Positions 23,711 through 33,500 of a DNA stretch of 41,558 nt are shown piece after piece. The stretch comes from an uncultured Parafilimonas sp. (lineage in GTDB: Bacteria > Bacteroidota > Bacteroidia > Chitinophagales > Chitinophagaceae). Under the pieces are notes generated by a model. The model did no database searches, was not told the DNA's origin, and worked only from the letters and a program-made list of their open reading frames with translations. How positions within the stretch are numbered: position 1 is the first letter of the stretch; every line of letters starts with the position of its first letter. The translations under genes were made by a program, and so were the position numbers. The DNA lies in contig CALAGJ010000138.1 in NCBI GenBank assembly GCA_937892395.1, positions 1 through 41,558 of the forward strand. Direction: 5' to 3'.

Positions 23711-24378
23711 GTGAAGTAAAAATAAGCTACAAAGAAGCTTTCACAAAGATGGCAGCTTTCATTAAAACGGCATTAAGTTTTGAACCGGCTGCAGCCCCGG
23801 CACCCGCAGCGGTTTCAGTTGATTACCCTATTGCAGATGGACGGGTTTTAACCATTGATAAACTTGATTTAGGCGGTATGGTTACAATCGCAGGCGCACC
23901 GGCCCCCGATGCTGAATATACTTTAGCAGATGGCACTAAAATAACTGTTGCTGGTGGTTTGATTACCGAATGCGAAACACCGGCAGCAGCCGCCACAGAA
24001 CCAGCAGTAGAAGAAATGAAAACACCTGAACAGATGCAAAGCGCATTACAGAAGTTCGCAGATGGTGCTGTTGCTCCTGATTTGCAAAAGATGGCTACAA
24101 TAATGAAAGCGGTATTTGAATACTGTTTTGGTTATGAGATCCGCAGGAAGCAGGAAGAAGCAACCAGGGATGCAGCAATTGCAACTTACCAGCAAGGATT
24201 TGCGAAGATTGAAGCTGAAAACGCAAATCTGAAAGAAACTTTAAAAACCATGCTCGCTGCAATAGAAAGCATTGGCGAAGGTTTAGCCGGTAATCCTTTG
24301 GAAGAAGTAAAAGGCGCTGAGGAGTTGACACCGTACCAAAAACACCAGCTTAGAAAAGCTGATAAAACAATTGTATAA
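23707..24378 (+). CDS. Capsid scaffolding protein (probable)
   Basis: A 223-residue protein. A small beta domain built around DGRVLTIDKLDLGGMVTIAG and ADGTKITVAGGLITE (about residues 42-100) and a long charged coiled coil (about 105-200) are seen in scaffold or capsid-assembly proteins of Bacteroidota phages. Its Ala/Pro linker is flexible. ATGA overlap with the protease and location just before the capsid gene support the assignment. Confidence 0.75.
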   Translation: MSEVKISYKEAFTKMAAFIKTALSFEPAAAPAPAAVSVDYPIADGRVLTIDKLDLGGMVTIAGAPAPDAEYTLADGTKITVAGGLITECETPAAAATEPAVEEMKTPEQMQSALQKFADGAVAPDLQKMATIMKAVFEYCFGYEIRRKQEEATRDAAIATYQQGFAKIEAENANLKETLKTMLAAIESIGEGLAGNPLEEVKGAEELTPYQKHQLRKADKTIV

Positions 24379-24380
24379 TT

Positions 24381-24557
24381 ATGGCAAAGTATAAATTAAA
24401 AGAAGGCGTTTCATTAAGGCCTTACGGCGAAGGCTCTTTAATTACCAATGAAAATCTTACTGATACCATTGCTGAGCATCTTTTAGATGCAGGCCGGGCA
24501 TCTGAAGAAGATTTTGAACAAGATAACGACGAAAAGAAATCGAAGTCTAAAAAGTAA
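24381..24557 (+). CDS. 58-residue hypothetical protein
   Basis: MAKYKLKEGVSLRPYGEGS...; a small acidic protein with a Lys-rich end (KKSKSKK). It starts 2 bases after the scaffold gene. Small genes between scaffold and capsid are often capsid decoration or assembly factors, but no family is recognised here. Confidence 0.6.
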   Translation: MAKYKLKEGVSLRPYGEGSLITNENLTDTIAEHLLDAGRASEEDFEQDNDEKKSKSKK

Positions 24558-24608
24558 TTAAAAAGCCCGTTCTGGCAAAACCCAAAGGCAAACAATAAGC
24601 GGTTATTT

Positions 24609-24650
24609 TTTTTTCTTTATCAGTGCTAAATTATTTAGTAAATCCAATAT
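24609..24650 (+). repeat. Palindromic element, copy 2 (possible late promoter or operator)
   Basis: A T run, then TGCTAAATTATTTAGTA (24624-24640) and AAATCCAATAT. Compared with copy 1 it has a few mismatches and one extra base over about 30 positions. It lies 28 bases before the capsid ATG. Confidence 0.55.
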
Positions 24651-24677
24651 TCAAAACAAAAACAAAATTTTTAAACC

Positions 24678-25682
24678 ATGTCTTTATCTTATACAAAAGT
24701 TGACATCAGGGGTAATGCCTATAAAGATGTACTCGGAGAGATATTATTCTCTAATAACACCATTGAAAAGGGTTATGTAACATTCGCAGACGATGTTAAA
24801 GCAAACACCATATTTACGAACACGGCGCACACTGTTGCTTTGCAGGCTTACAGCTCTGGCGCACCTTCAGCAAGCGGTACAATTGGCGTTACCGATCTTA
24901 TTGTAACCCCATACAAGTTTATGGCTTACGATACTTTCGATATGGAAACAATGCGCACAGGAAGGTTTAGCAGGGATATGAAGCAGGGCGCATGGAATCT
25001 TGCATCAAGTGAATTTGAAGCAACCGTATTAAACGGTATTGCGCCTTATATTTCGGCCCTTGCAGAAACAACCTTTTGGAATGGTGCTACCACTGCAACA
25101 AAAACAGCGATTGCCGCTCTAACTCCCGGTGTAGGTCAAGGTTCAGTTGGTGCAGCAGAACAGACATATGCAGCCGCCGCAACTTCACGTTTAATTGATG
25201 GCGTTGTAACTAAAATGATTTACAACAACGGCGCACTTGGTACACGTATCAAAGTTGCCGGCACTACTATCACAAGTTCAAACATATTCACGGAGTGGGG
25301 TAAATTGTATGCAGCTGCTAACACAGCGTTGCTGCACAGCGCAACAGATACGCCGGTTATATACGCTCCTTTCGATCAATTACCACTGATTAATCAGTAC
25401 AATTCGGCCAACACTTACAAGAGTGATGTTTTCCTGGTTGACATAGCAAAGAAAACTTACAGCTTTCAGGGTATCGAAATAAAATTTGTTCCACTGCCTT
25501 CAAACTGTATGATACTGGGAACTAAAAGAAATTTCGTTTGGTGTACTGATTTGCTTGATGATACTACTTACCTGGAGATCAACAAGGTGCAGAACAATGC
25601 AGATACAATGTTCTACAAGTGTATTTTCACTTTGGAATCACTTGTAAGGAATCAGACTTTCAACACCTTATACCTCGGTTAA
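24678..25682 (+). CDS. Major capsid protein
   Basis: A 334-residue protein that follows protease and scaffold and precedes a strong terminator, the standard position of the capsid gene. Features include a mobile N-arm (TKVDIRGNAYKDVLGEIL), the beta-rich core TPYKFMAYDTFDMETMRTGRF (about residues 76-96), an Ala-rich helix, and the end TLESLVRNQTFNTLYLG. HK97-type fold is expected from context and family resemblance; no single motif proves it. Confidence 0.85.
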   Translation: MSLSYTKVDIRGNAYKDVLGEILFSNNTIEKGYVTFADDVKANTIFTNTAHTVALQAYSSGAPSASGTIGVTDLIVTPYKFMAYDTFDMETMRTGRFSRDMKQGAWNLASSEFEATVLNGIAPYISALAETTFWNGATTATKTAIAALTPGVGQGSVGAAEQTYAAAATSRLIDGVVTKMIYNNGALGTRIKVAGTTITSSNIFTEWGKLYAAANTALLHSATDTPVIYAPFDQLPLINQYNSANTYKSDVFLVDIAKKTYSFQGIEIKFVPLPSNCMILGTKRNFVWCTDLLDDTTYLEINKVQNNADTMFYKCIFTLESLVRNQTFNTLYLG

Positions 25683-25702
25683 TAATCCAATATCTTAAAA
25701 CC

Positions 25703-25733
25703 AAAGGGCGGTGAAAATATCGCCGCCCTTTTT
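25703..25733 (+). terminator. Rho-independent terminator after the capsid gene
   Basis: An 11-bp stem (25703-25713 with 25721-25731, one G-T pair), a 7-base AAAATAT loop, then Ts. One of the strongest hairpins in the window. The GTG at 25711 that opens the homing endonuclease frame lies inside it. Confidence 0.85.
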
Positions 25734-26403
25734 AAATAAAATCCAGTTGCAATTCTACGTTTACGCACATGTTAACCCGGTTACAAATAAGTTCTTTTAT
25801 ATAGGGAAAGGTACAGATAACAGGGCTGAATCATTGGCGGGAAGAAGTAAATTTTGGCATAGCGCAGTTGCTAAATACGGTCTGGCAGTAGTAAAGATAG
25901 CGGACGGATTAACAGAACAGGAATCCTTTGAAATAGAAAAGCAATACATAGCAAAATATGGATTGCGTATTGAAGGTGGGACGCTTGTTAATATGGCATA
26001 CGGGGGCGCAGGCGGTAGAACAATTTTTGAACATAATGTTGAATCAGTAAGGAAGAAGTGTAGGGCGGGAAAGATAGGGGATAAGAACCCGAACTACGGC
26101 AAAAAAACTTGGCTATCAGGTTTATCAATGCCGCAAGAAACTAAAGATAAGCTAAGAATTTCCCGAACTGGTTATAGGATGCCACAAGATGTAAAAGAAA
26201 AGGTTTTAGCCGGGCTTAAAAAAGCAGCAGATCAAAGCTTAATAAACAGAACCCATAAAGTGCAATGCTTAATAACTGGTCAGGTTTGGGATAATAGAAA
26301 TAAATGTGCAGATGATTTAAATATTACGATGCACACTTACAGGCAACGGATATTTAGAAACGTTCCAATAAAAGGGAACCATTTACAACTAATTAAAAAA
26401 TAA
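25711..26403 (+). CDS. GIY-YIG homing endonuclease with NUMOD3 motif
   Basis: A 230-residue free-standing homing endonuclease. The GIY-YIG nuclease domain covers about residues 14-98: YVY at 16-18, YIG at 30-32, Arg38 and a Glu near 73-75 as the likely catalytic residues. NUMOD3 DNA-binding repeats follow (GDKNPNYGKKTWLSG, then PQETKDKLRISRTG). The GTG start lies inside the capsid terminator, so translation more likely starts at TTG 25747, two residues before the domain. It probably inserted itself between capsid and tail genes as a selfish element. Confidence 0.88.
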   Translation: MKISPPFLNKIQLQFYVYAHVNPVTNKFFYIGKGTDNRAESLAGRSKFWHSAVAKYGLAVVKIADGLTEQESFEIEKQYIAKYGLRIEGGTLVNMAYGGAGGRTIFEHNVESVRKKCRAGKIGDKNPNYGKKTWLSGLSMPQETKDKLRISRTGYRMPQDVKEKVLAGLKKAADQSLINRTHKVQCLITGQVWDNRNKCADDLNITMHTYRQRIFRNVPIKGNHLQLIKK

Positions 26404-26408
26404 TAATT

Positions 26409-26927
26409 ATGTCATGTAGCCTCACGCAAGACTATGTACAGGATTGCCAGGATTATTTTGGCGGGGTAAAAACTGTTTACTTAATCGAGTTTTCAAATAT
26501 TACCGCTTACACTGTAACAGCAGGAGTTGTTTCCGCAATCACAAAAGCAACAGGTAAATTCTTTCGTAAATACGACATACAGGCCCATACAGCAGAGGGA
26601 GACGATGCCGGTACAGTTAAGCCAGAAACCGGCACGCGTTCAGTTAAGCAGTCTGTTAAATTCCCGATCAATGGAATGTCCGTTACAACCCGTAATGAAA
26701 TTGAATTACTGGCAAAGAACAGATTAATTTTTGTTCTTGTTGACGAAATGGGGGTTGGCTGGTATTACGGCGCTGATTATGGCTTAAGGTTATTGACTTA
26801 CGGCGCAAAGACCGGAAAAGTATTAGCAGATCAAAATGGCTACCAATTAAACTTTGAAGGTGAAGAAAAATACCTTGCTTATAAAGTTGATTCAACAATT
26901 GTTTCGGCCCTGCAGACACCTGGATAA
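26409..26927 (+). CDS. Major tail (tube)-like structural protein
   Basis: A 172-residue protein starting MSCSLTQDYVQDCQDYFGG; Thr/Val-rich, with a beta pattern (KTVYLIEFSNITAYTVTAGV and GTRSVKQSVKFPINGM). This kind of protein is found after capsid genes in Bacteroidota phages and is likely the tail tube or a head decoration protein. It is followed by a terminator, consistent with a highly expressed structural protein. Confidence 0.6.
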   Translation: MSCSLTQDYVQDCQDYFGGVKTVYLIEFSNITAYTVTAGVVSAITKATGKFFRKYDIQAHTAEGDDAGTVKPETGTRSVKQSVKFPINGMSVTTRNEIELLAKNRLIFVLVDEMGVGWYYGADYGLRLLTYGAKTGKVLADQNGYQLNFEGEEKYLAYKVDSTIVSALQTPG

Positions 26928-26933
26928 TAAACA

Positions 26934-26963
26934 AAAAGCGAATCATTAAAACGGTTCGCTTTT
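26934..26963 (+). terminator. Rho-independent terminator
   Basis: A 9-bp stem, AAAAGCGAA (26934-26942) with TTCGCTTTT (26955-26963). It lies 6 bases after the tail-tube-like gene; the terminal Ts are part of the stem. Confidence 0.7.
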
Positions 26964-26975
26964 AAAATATTCTTA

Positions 26976-27341
26976 ATGCTTCACCTTACTGCTGATAGTA
27001 CAGAAGATTCAATAATAGTAACGCTGAATGAAAAGAAAACATTAAGTGATCCGACATATCATTTTGCATTTACGCAGGTAGTAACAAAAGAAACTGTTTC
27101 ATTCGATATACCAAGTACTGAGGATATAAGTAATTATCAGGATCGATACAATGAATTTTTAATAAATACATCTGTTTTATTTTCCGGCAAGCAGCCGGGG
27201 CAATGGCATTACATCATTACTGAATTAGGTTCTGGCTTAGAAATGGAAAACGGTAAAATGAAACTTGCCGCTGCAACAAACTTTGCTTTTTCAGGTTATG
27301 AACCGGCAGCAACTTATAAGGGATATACGCCTTCAAATTAA
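26976..27341 (+). CDS. Hypothetical virion-associated protein
   Basis: A 121-residue protein with a beta-sandwich composition (DSIIVTLNEKKTLSDPTYHFAF; GQWHYIITELGSGLEMENGKM). No signal peptide. Similar small proteins occur beside structural genes in Bacteroidota phages. It ends 5 bases before the portal gene. Function uncertain. Confidence 0.6.
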   Translation: MLHLTADSTEDSIIVTLNEKKTLSDPTYHFAFTQVVTKETVSFDIPSTEDISNYQDRYNEFLINTSVLFSGKQPGQWHYIITELGSGLEMENGKMKLAAATNFAFSGYEPAATYKGYTPSN

Positions 27342-27346
27342 TCAAC

Positions 27347-29260
27347 ATGGAAGTAAACAACATAATCAAATTAGCTTTTTCAGATTGCGAAATGCCTGAG
27401 TTTAAAGAACTCAAAGCAGAAGATTATGTTCGTTTCGGTACTGATAATTTATACCCAACTACTTTAACCAGGCTGTATAATAAATCTGCCAAACACGCAG
27501 CAATTATTAACGGCAAAGTTTCATACATTTTCGGTAATGGTTTAAAGGCGGTTCAGGAAACGCCTGCCAGTAAAATATTTATCAAAAAGTATGATGAAGT
27601 TTTCAAAAAATGTATTGCTGATATTGAGACTTACGGCGGCTTTTATTTACAGGTAATCCCGAATATTATCGGTTCATCATTCACTTTATTTCATACACCT
27701 TTCGAGAAGATCCGTTGCAATAAACCACAAACAAAATTTCAGTTTAAAAACGATTGGAAAGATCGGGGGGAGAAACCGATTTTTTTACCGGCATTCGATC
27801 CTAAACTACGTTCATCTTCTTTGTTTGCATTCAAGCAATATAAACAAGGCTCCGGGGTTTACGCTTTACCCGATTGGTGGGCAGCAATAAACTTTATTGA
27901 ATCTGATATTGAAGTATCGAAGCATACTTTAACGAATGCAAAAACAGGTTTCAGCGGGAGTAAGTTTATCATCTTCAGGAACGGTAAGCCAACACCGGAG
28001 GGGCGAAGGGAAGTAACAAAGCAATTCAGAAATGAATATGGCGGCAGTACAGGAGAAAAAATTATTATAGCGTTTACAGAGGCAACAGAACAGCCGCCTG
28101 TAATTGAAGATCTTGGCACAAGCGATTTAACCAAAGAAGATTTTACACAAGTTGACAATTTAATAACCAGCAACATTTTTGCAGCACACAGTGTAACGCA
28201 TCCTTTGTTATTTGGTATTCAGCAGGCCGGTAAACTTGGAAGCGGGAATGAATTAAGAACAGCATACGATATTTTCAAAAACACCTATGTAACAGGAAAG
28301 CAAAAGCAGATCGAAAACATTGTTAATTACTTCGCCACTATTTTAAATGTAGGTACTGAGTTTATATTAACGCCGGTTGACCCAATAGGTTTAGACTTTA
28401 GCGATCAATTATTATTACAAGCTGCACCGCGTTCATGGTTGCTTGAAAAATTAGGCATTGATGCTAAGGTTTATACAGACGCACCAATTGGAATAAAACC
28501 GGAAGTACCCGGACAGGTAACACCTACGCCAACAACTATTGCACCTTCTGAACAGATGCAGGTAAATGAAAATATTAAAAACCTTACCGCTAAACAACAT
28601 CAGCAGTTATTAAGAATTATTCGCCAATATTCAAAAGGACAGATTACAAGGGCAACGGCTGCGGTATTACTTAAAACCGGGCTCATGCTAACGGACGCTG
28701 ATATTAATGAAATATTAGGCAAAGAAGAAGCATTTGCAGCCATCAGTTTTAAAGGCTCAAGCCATCAGGTAAAGGAATTATTATTCGAAGCAGCTACAAT
28801 GAACGATAATGATTACACAGATGCATTTAAAGATGATGAAAGCGTTGCGATGGTTTTCCTTGCGTTTGGTGAAGATCGTAATAATTACACCTCAGTCTTT
28901 ACAAAGAAAGCGAGCTTTAAAGAGACGGAAGAAAAAGAGTTAACAGATGCTGCAGCCATCGACAGCGGGGCCGGAATAGATAAAGTAAAAAAGGTTTTAC
29001 CAAAGTTTGAAGTAAGGTATAGTTACGAAAAGAGGCCCGAAGCAGACGGCCCGGAATTACTCGAAACGAGCCGCCCCTTTTGCGTAAAGATGTGCAAGGC
29101 GAATAAGTATTTCACCAGGCAAAATATACAAGCCATTTCAGGGCTATTAGGCTATGATGTATTTCTTCGTGCAGGCGGGTTTTGGAATAATGACGGCACT
29201 ATTGAATATCACTGCAGGCACGGATTTTTTAGCCATGTTGTAATCAAAAAGAAACCATGA
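27347..29260 (+). CDS. Portal protein fused to a head-morphogenesis-like domain
   Basis: A 637-residue protein. The first about 400 residues look like a portal: RFGTDNLYPTTLTRLYNKSAKH near the N-terminus, then a long clip and stem region with an Ile/Asn-rich helix and HSVTHPLLFGIQQAGKLGSGNE. After a linker (about 400-430) comes a helical region, and the last about 80 residues (RPFCVKMCKANKYFTRQNIQ ... GFWNNDGTIEYHCRHGF) match the C-terminus of MuF-like minor head proteins. These are usually separate proteins. The portal lies downstream of the capsid gene here, which is unusual. Confidence 0.78.
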   Translation: MEVNNIIKLAFSDCEMPEFKELKAEDYVRFGTDNLYPTTLTRLYNKSAKHAAIINGKVSYIFGNGLKAVQETPASKIFIKKYDEVFKKCIADIETYGGFYLQVIPNIIGSSFTLFHTPFEKIRCNKPQTKFQFKNDWKDRGEKPIFLPAFDPKLRSSSLFAFKQYKQGSGVYALPDWWAAINFIESDIEVSKHTLTNAKTGFSGSKFIIFRNGKPTPEGRREVTKQFRNEYGGSTGEKIIIAFTEATEQPPVIEDLGTSDLTKEDFTQVDNLITSNIFAAHSVTHPLLFGIQQAGKLGSGNELRTAYDIFKNTYVTGKQKQIENIVNYFATILNVGTEFILTPVDPIGLDFSDQLLLQAAPRSWLLEKLGIDAKVYTDAPIGIKPEVPGQVTPTPTTIAPSEQMQVNENIKNLTAKQHQQLLRIIRQYSKGQITRATAAVLLKTGLMLTDADINEILGKEEAFAAISFKGSSHQVKELLFEAATMNDNDYTDAFKDDESVAMVFLAFGEDRNNYTSVFTKKASFKETEEKELTDAAAIDSGAGIDKVKKVLPKFEVRYSYEKRPEADGPELLETSRPFCVKMCKANKYFTRQNIQAISGLLGYDVFLRAGGFWNNDGTIEYHCRHGFFSHVVIKKKP

Positions 29261-29832
29261 GTTTAAACGTATTAATCATAATGCCTTCGGTTGTAAAAGA
29301 CCGTACAGAGCTTCACACAAACGTGGATGAAAAGCTTATATTACCTGTCATTAAACGGGTCCAGGATATTTATGTTATGCCTTTATTAGGGAGTACTTTG
29401 TTTAATAAAATAATTACCAATATAAACGCAAATACCCTTTCAGGAAATTACCAAACTTTAGTAGATAATTTTTTAATTGACATAGTTTGCAATTACGTAA
29501 TGGCTGAATTACCAGCATCTTTAAATGCTCAGTTTTGGAATGCCGGAGTATCAATAAAAAATACTGAAAATGGGCAAACATTACAAGGCAATGAGATAAA
29601 AAAGATTCAGGATAATTACAGGCAATATGCCGGGCATTATGCGCAACGGGCTAAAAGATATTTACAGCAGAACGCAAATACTTTATTTCCTGAATATTAT
29701 CAAATGGTTGCCGGTATTGATGTTGTGGTGCCTGAAAGTAATGTATTTGATTGCCCGATTGATATAGGAACAAAAGAAATATTTATCAAACCGCAACCAA
29801 GTTACAATGACCCTCAACAACATAATTTATAG
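29257..29832 (+). CDS. Head-tail connector-like protein
   Basis: A 191-residue protein. The first half, DEKLILPVIKRVQDIYVMPLLG (about residues 24-45), resembles head-completion proteins that sit below the portal in Bacteroidota phages. The central helical block includes DNYRQYAGHYAQRAKRYL. It overlaps the portal gene by 4 bases (ATGA) and the next gene by 26. Confidence 0.65.
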   Translation: MSLNVLIIMPSVVKDRTELHTNVDEKLILPVIKRVQDIYVMPLLGSTLFNKIITNINANTLSGNYQTLVDNFLIDIVCNYVMAELPASLNAQFWNAGVSIKNTENGQTLQGNEIKKIQDNYRQYAGHYAQRAKRYLQQNANTLFPEYYQMVAGIDVVVPESNVFDCPIDIGTKEIFIKPQPSYNDPQQHNL

Positions 29833-30541
29833 GATTCAGGCTTTTACAGAAAGTCACCGGCAGATAAAGCATTTCTTTTTTGGTGATAGCATAGATTGGC
29901 TTCATTTGGGTGAAATAAGTTACCCGGCCTGTTTTGTAGAATTATTGCCGGGAACGATAAGCATTCAGGATAAGATCACTACTTATAATTTCAGAGCATG
30001 GTTTTGTGATATTGAGGACACCGCAAGTAATTCGCAGGAAAATCAAACGGATTTACAAAGCGACCTTACAAGCATAGCCGAAGATTTTATTTCAATGCTT
30101 TGGTATGAAGCAAAAACGAACAGTGATTTTGAATTTCCACAGCAGAGTTTTTCGGTGAATTATTACAGTGAGAAGTTAGAGGAAATGACAGTGGCGGTGG
30201 TGGTAAATTTCAGTGTCGCAAGTAAGTACAATGCAAACAGATGTCAAGTGCCAGCAACAGGGGTTTCATTTACAAGTACAACAGCAATGATAATCAGTAA
30301 TTACATATACGAAGTTGAGGAAGCGGGCACAACGCTTACTTTAACAGCCCTTAGGAATAAGAGTATTCTTATTATGCAAATGGGCGATAAAACGCTTGTG
30401 CCAATAACAGCGCAGCAGGTTATTGATGGCTACATATTAACGCCGAATGATTACACTTTCGACGCCACAACAGGAGATTTTGTTTTCGGTGCAGAATTAC
30501 AACCAACTCAAATTTTACAGATACTTAACAAGACGATATGA
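29807..30541 (+). CDS. Tail-completion-like structural protein
   Basis: A 244-residue protein with an N-terminal helix (TLNNIIYRIQAFTESHRQ) and a beta-rich body. The last 85 residues (TSTTAMIISNYIYEVEEAGTTL ... ILTPNDYTFDATTGDFVFG) look like an added small beta domain common in Bacteroidota phage structural proteins. It overlaps the next gene by 4 bases. Confidence 0.6.
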   Translation: MTLNNIIYRIQAFTESHRQIKHFFFGDSIDWLHLGEISYPACFVELLPGTISIQDKITTYNFRAWFCDIEDTASNSQENQTDLQSDLTSIAEDFISMLWYEAKTNSDFEFPQQSFSVNYYSEKLEEMTVAVVVNFSVASKYNANRCQVPATGVSFTSTTAMIISNYIYEVEEAGTTLTLTALRNKSILIMQMGDKTLVPITAQQVIDGYILTPNDYTFDATTGDFVFGAELQPTQILQILNKTI

Positions 30542-33500
30542 AGAAGCTATTTTTTTTAATATTAATGCTAAATACTTTAGTTTGTTTTTCTCAAAACAGA
30601 GATACAACAAAGTATTTTCACAGTCCAGATTACGGGTGGATTTACCAGGGGCTTAAAGTGAATAAATCTTTTATCCCACCTTCAGACACTACATATAATA
30701 AACGCGGCTTTGCGCAGATCGGTGCAACTCTTTATATAGGGGATGGCATAAAGTGGACAGCGCAGGCTAGTACTTTAGACACCGCTTATATTTCATCCCT
30801 TATTGATAGCCTTGCAACATGCCCGGCGCAAACACTTGAAGATGTTTTAATGGAGCAGGGAAGTACACCAATTGCAGCAGATCACACTACTGATTGGGGT
30901 GGGCATAGCTGGACGCATAATAGGTTATTGAAATATTCACTAACAAGCGTTGATGATGGGGATGGGAACGGCGATATAACAAATATTGCTTACAGTATAG
31001 ACAGTTTACAATACGCTATCTATGATCTATCTTCATTAGGGGGGGCATCATTTAGTTTTGGTTCTCCAACGGTTACCGCTGATTTTGTAGTTAGTAGCGA
31101 AGGGTTTAAGATGTCAAGTACTACCGCAGGTTTACTTGTCCCGAGAATGGGTCAAACACAAAGAGATGCTATTGTTTCCCCTGCAACTGGGTTACTTATC
31201 TACCAAACAAACAATATAACCGGTTTTTATTATTATAACGGTACTGCATGGACTGCATTAGCAACAGGAACAGGTTCTCAATGGATAACAAGCGGTTCAG
31301 ATATATACTATAATACAGGTAATGTGGGGATTGGGACTACAACGCCAGCGGCGAAGTTGGATGTTGTAGGCGATGTGAATATGTCCGGTGGCGGTGGGGC
31401 AACTTTATTTACAATGACATCTGCATCTCAAATATTAAGTCTATCAAATGATGATGGTGAAGCAATTGAACTAAATGGAACACTTCATAGAAATAGTTAT
31501 GTAGCAGGGGAACATCTGTTTCAAGGAAATGTTAATCCGTCATTTGATAGCACCTACGATTTAGGCACTTCATCCTTTCGTTGGAAAGACTTATGGCTTA
31601 CAGGTGGAACAGCACATATAGGTAATGCTAATATTTCAGACAGTGGTTATGCAGCAGGTAAAGTACTACAAGGAAGTAATTCAGGTAAGGCTACTTGGGT
31701 AACACCTTCAAGTGGGGTTACTTCTTTATCTGCAATAGGTTCAACTCCAAATGCGAACGGAGCAACAATTTCAGGAAGTACATTAAATCTTGAACCTGCT
31801 TCAGCTTCTTTTCCCGGTGCAATTACAACAGGAACGCAAACAATTGCAGGGGCAAAAACTTTTTCTGGCGATACATATTTTAGCAGCAAGGTTGCAATTG
31901 GTACAACTACTACTGATGGTAATGGTGCTGTAATAAAAGTAACATCTGGTACAACTGGGTTATCTTTTACAACGGATGATATTAACTGGACACGTATTGC
32001 CGTAGGTGCAGCAGGTGCATTAACATTTAATAATAGTTCTACGGGACAGGTTACTATAAACCCTCAACTGAATACAAAAGTTATAAATTCAGTAAGTGGG
32101 GGGGCTTATACTTTATATAATAGCATTCAAAATTCATTTTCTTTTTATAGTGGTAGTGGTACATCAAGTTTAAGAATGTTTTTTGGCGGTTCTACAACAG
32201 CTACAATACCTGCAAATAATAATTATGCAAATATTCTTTTAGGTCAAAATGCAGTCACTAAAAATTCAACAGGCACACACCCTTTGATAGCAAATGTTTA
32301 TATACAAAAACAGAATATAGATACCGGAGCAGCCACATTAACTGAAACAAGTAATTTATATGTTGAAGCTGGAAATACTGCCATATCTGCAACTAACGCC
32401 TATTCAATACATTCAGCAGGTACAGTTAAAATAGACGGAAGTTTAACAGTGAATACAATTACAAGTGGAACAGCAGGAACAGATAGTGTTTTGGTTGAAA
32501 GTGGCGGCTTAATTAAAAAGATTTCAGCTACTTATTATGGTACAGGTTCAGGTAGTGGTACGGTAACAAGTATTGCCACAGCAGGAACAGTAAATGGGAT
32601 AACACTTACAGGTGGAACAATTACAACAAGCGGTACAGTTACTTTAGGTGGTACATTAAGCGGCATTACAAATAGTAATCTTTCAGGAACAGCAGGAATT
32701 ACAAATGCCAATCTTGCGAATAGCTCTTTAACAATTGGCAGTACCAATATTGCTCTTGGCGCAACCTCAACAACATTGGCTGGATTAACTTCTGTTACTT
32801 CAACTACTTTTGTTGGGGCATTAACTGGAAATGCAAGTACTGCAACAGCATGGGCAACAGGCAGAACAGTTTCTATAACAGGTGATCTTGCTTATACTTC
32901 ATCTTCATTAGATGGCAGTGCAAATGTTACAGCCGCAGGAACGCTTGCAACTGTGAATAGCAATGTTGGAACATTCGGAAGCGCAACTCAATCTACTATT
33001 CAAACTGTAAATGCTAAGGGCTTAACCACAGCAATAAGTAACGTAACAGTAACTCCGGCGGTAGGCTCTATTACAGGATTAGGAACAGGAGTTGCAACTG
33101 CTTTAGCGGTTAATACAGGTAGTGCAGGGGCTATGGTTCTTTTTAACGGGGCAGGCGGCACACCTTCATCTTTAACACTTACTAATGCAACAGGCTTACC
33201 CCTTTCAACAGGTGTAACTGGAACTTTACAGGCAGCACAAGAACCTGCACATACAGGCGATGTAACCAATAGTGCAGGTAGTCTTGCTTTAACAATTGCA
33301 AATGCAGCAGTAACACAAGCAAAGACAGCGAACTATTCAGCAAATACTTTTTGGGCGAATAATACAGGTAGCGGTGCTGCACCTTCAGACCAAACGTTTA
33401 AGTATGCGAGTGAGGCAACATATAGCGGGACTGTAACATTTACAGCAGGCGCAGCACCTACAACAGCGGCAAATAAATATTCGTGGATGCAAATAGGCAA

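Noticed and set aside
31647..33382. Several long leftward frames under the fibre gene
   Set aside because: Created by the Thr/Gly/Ala-rich repetitive codons of the fibre; all antisense.
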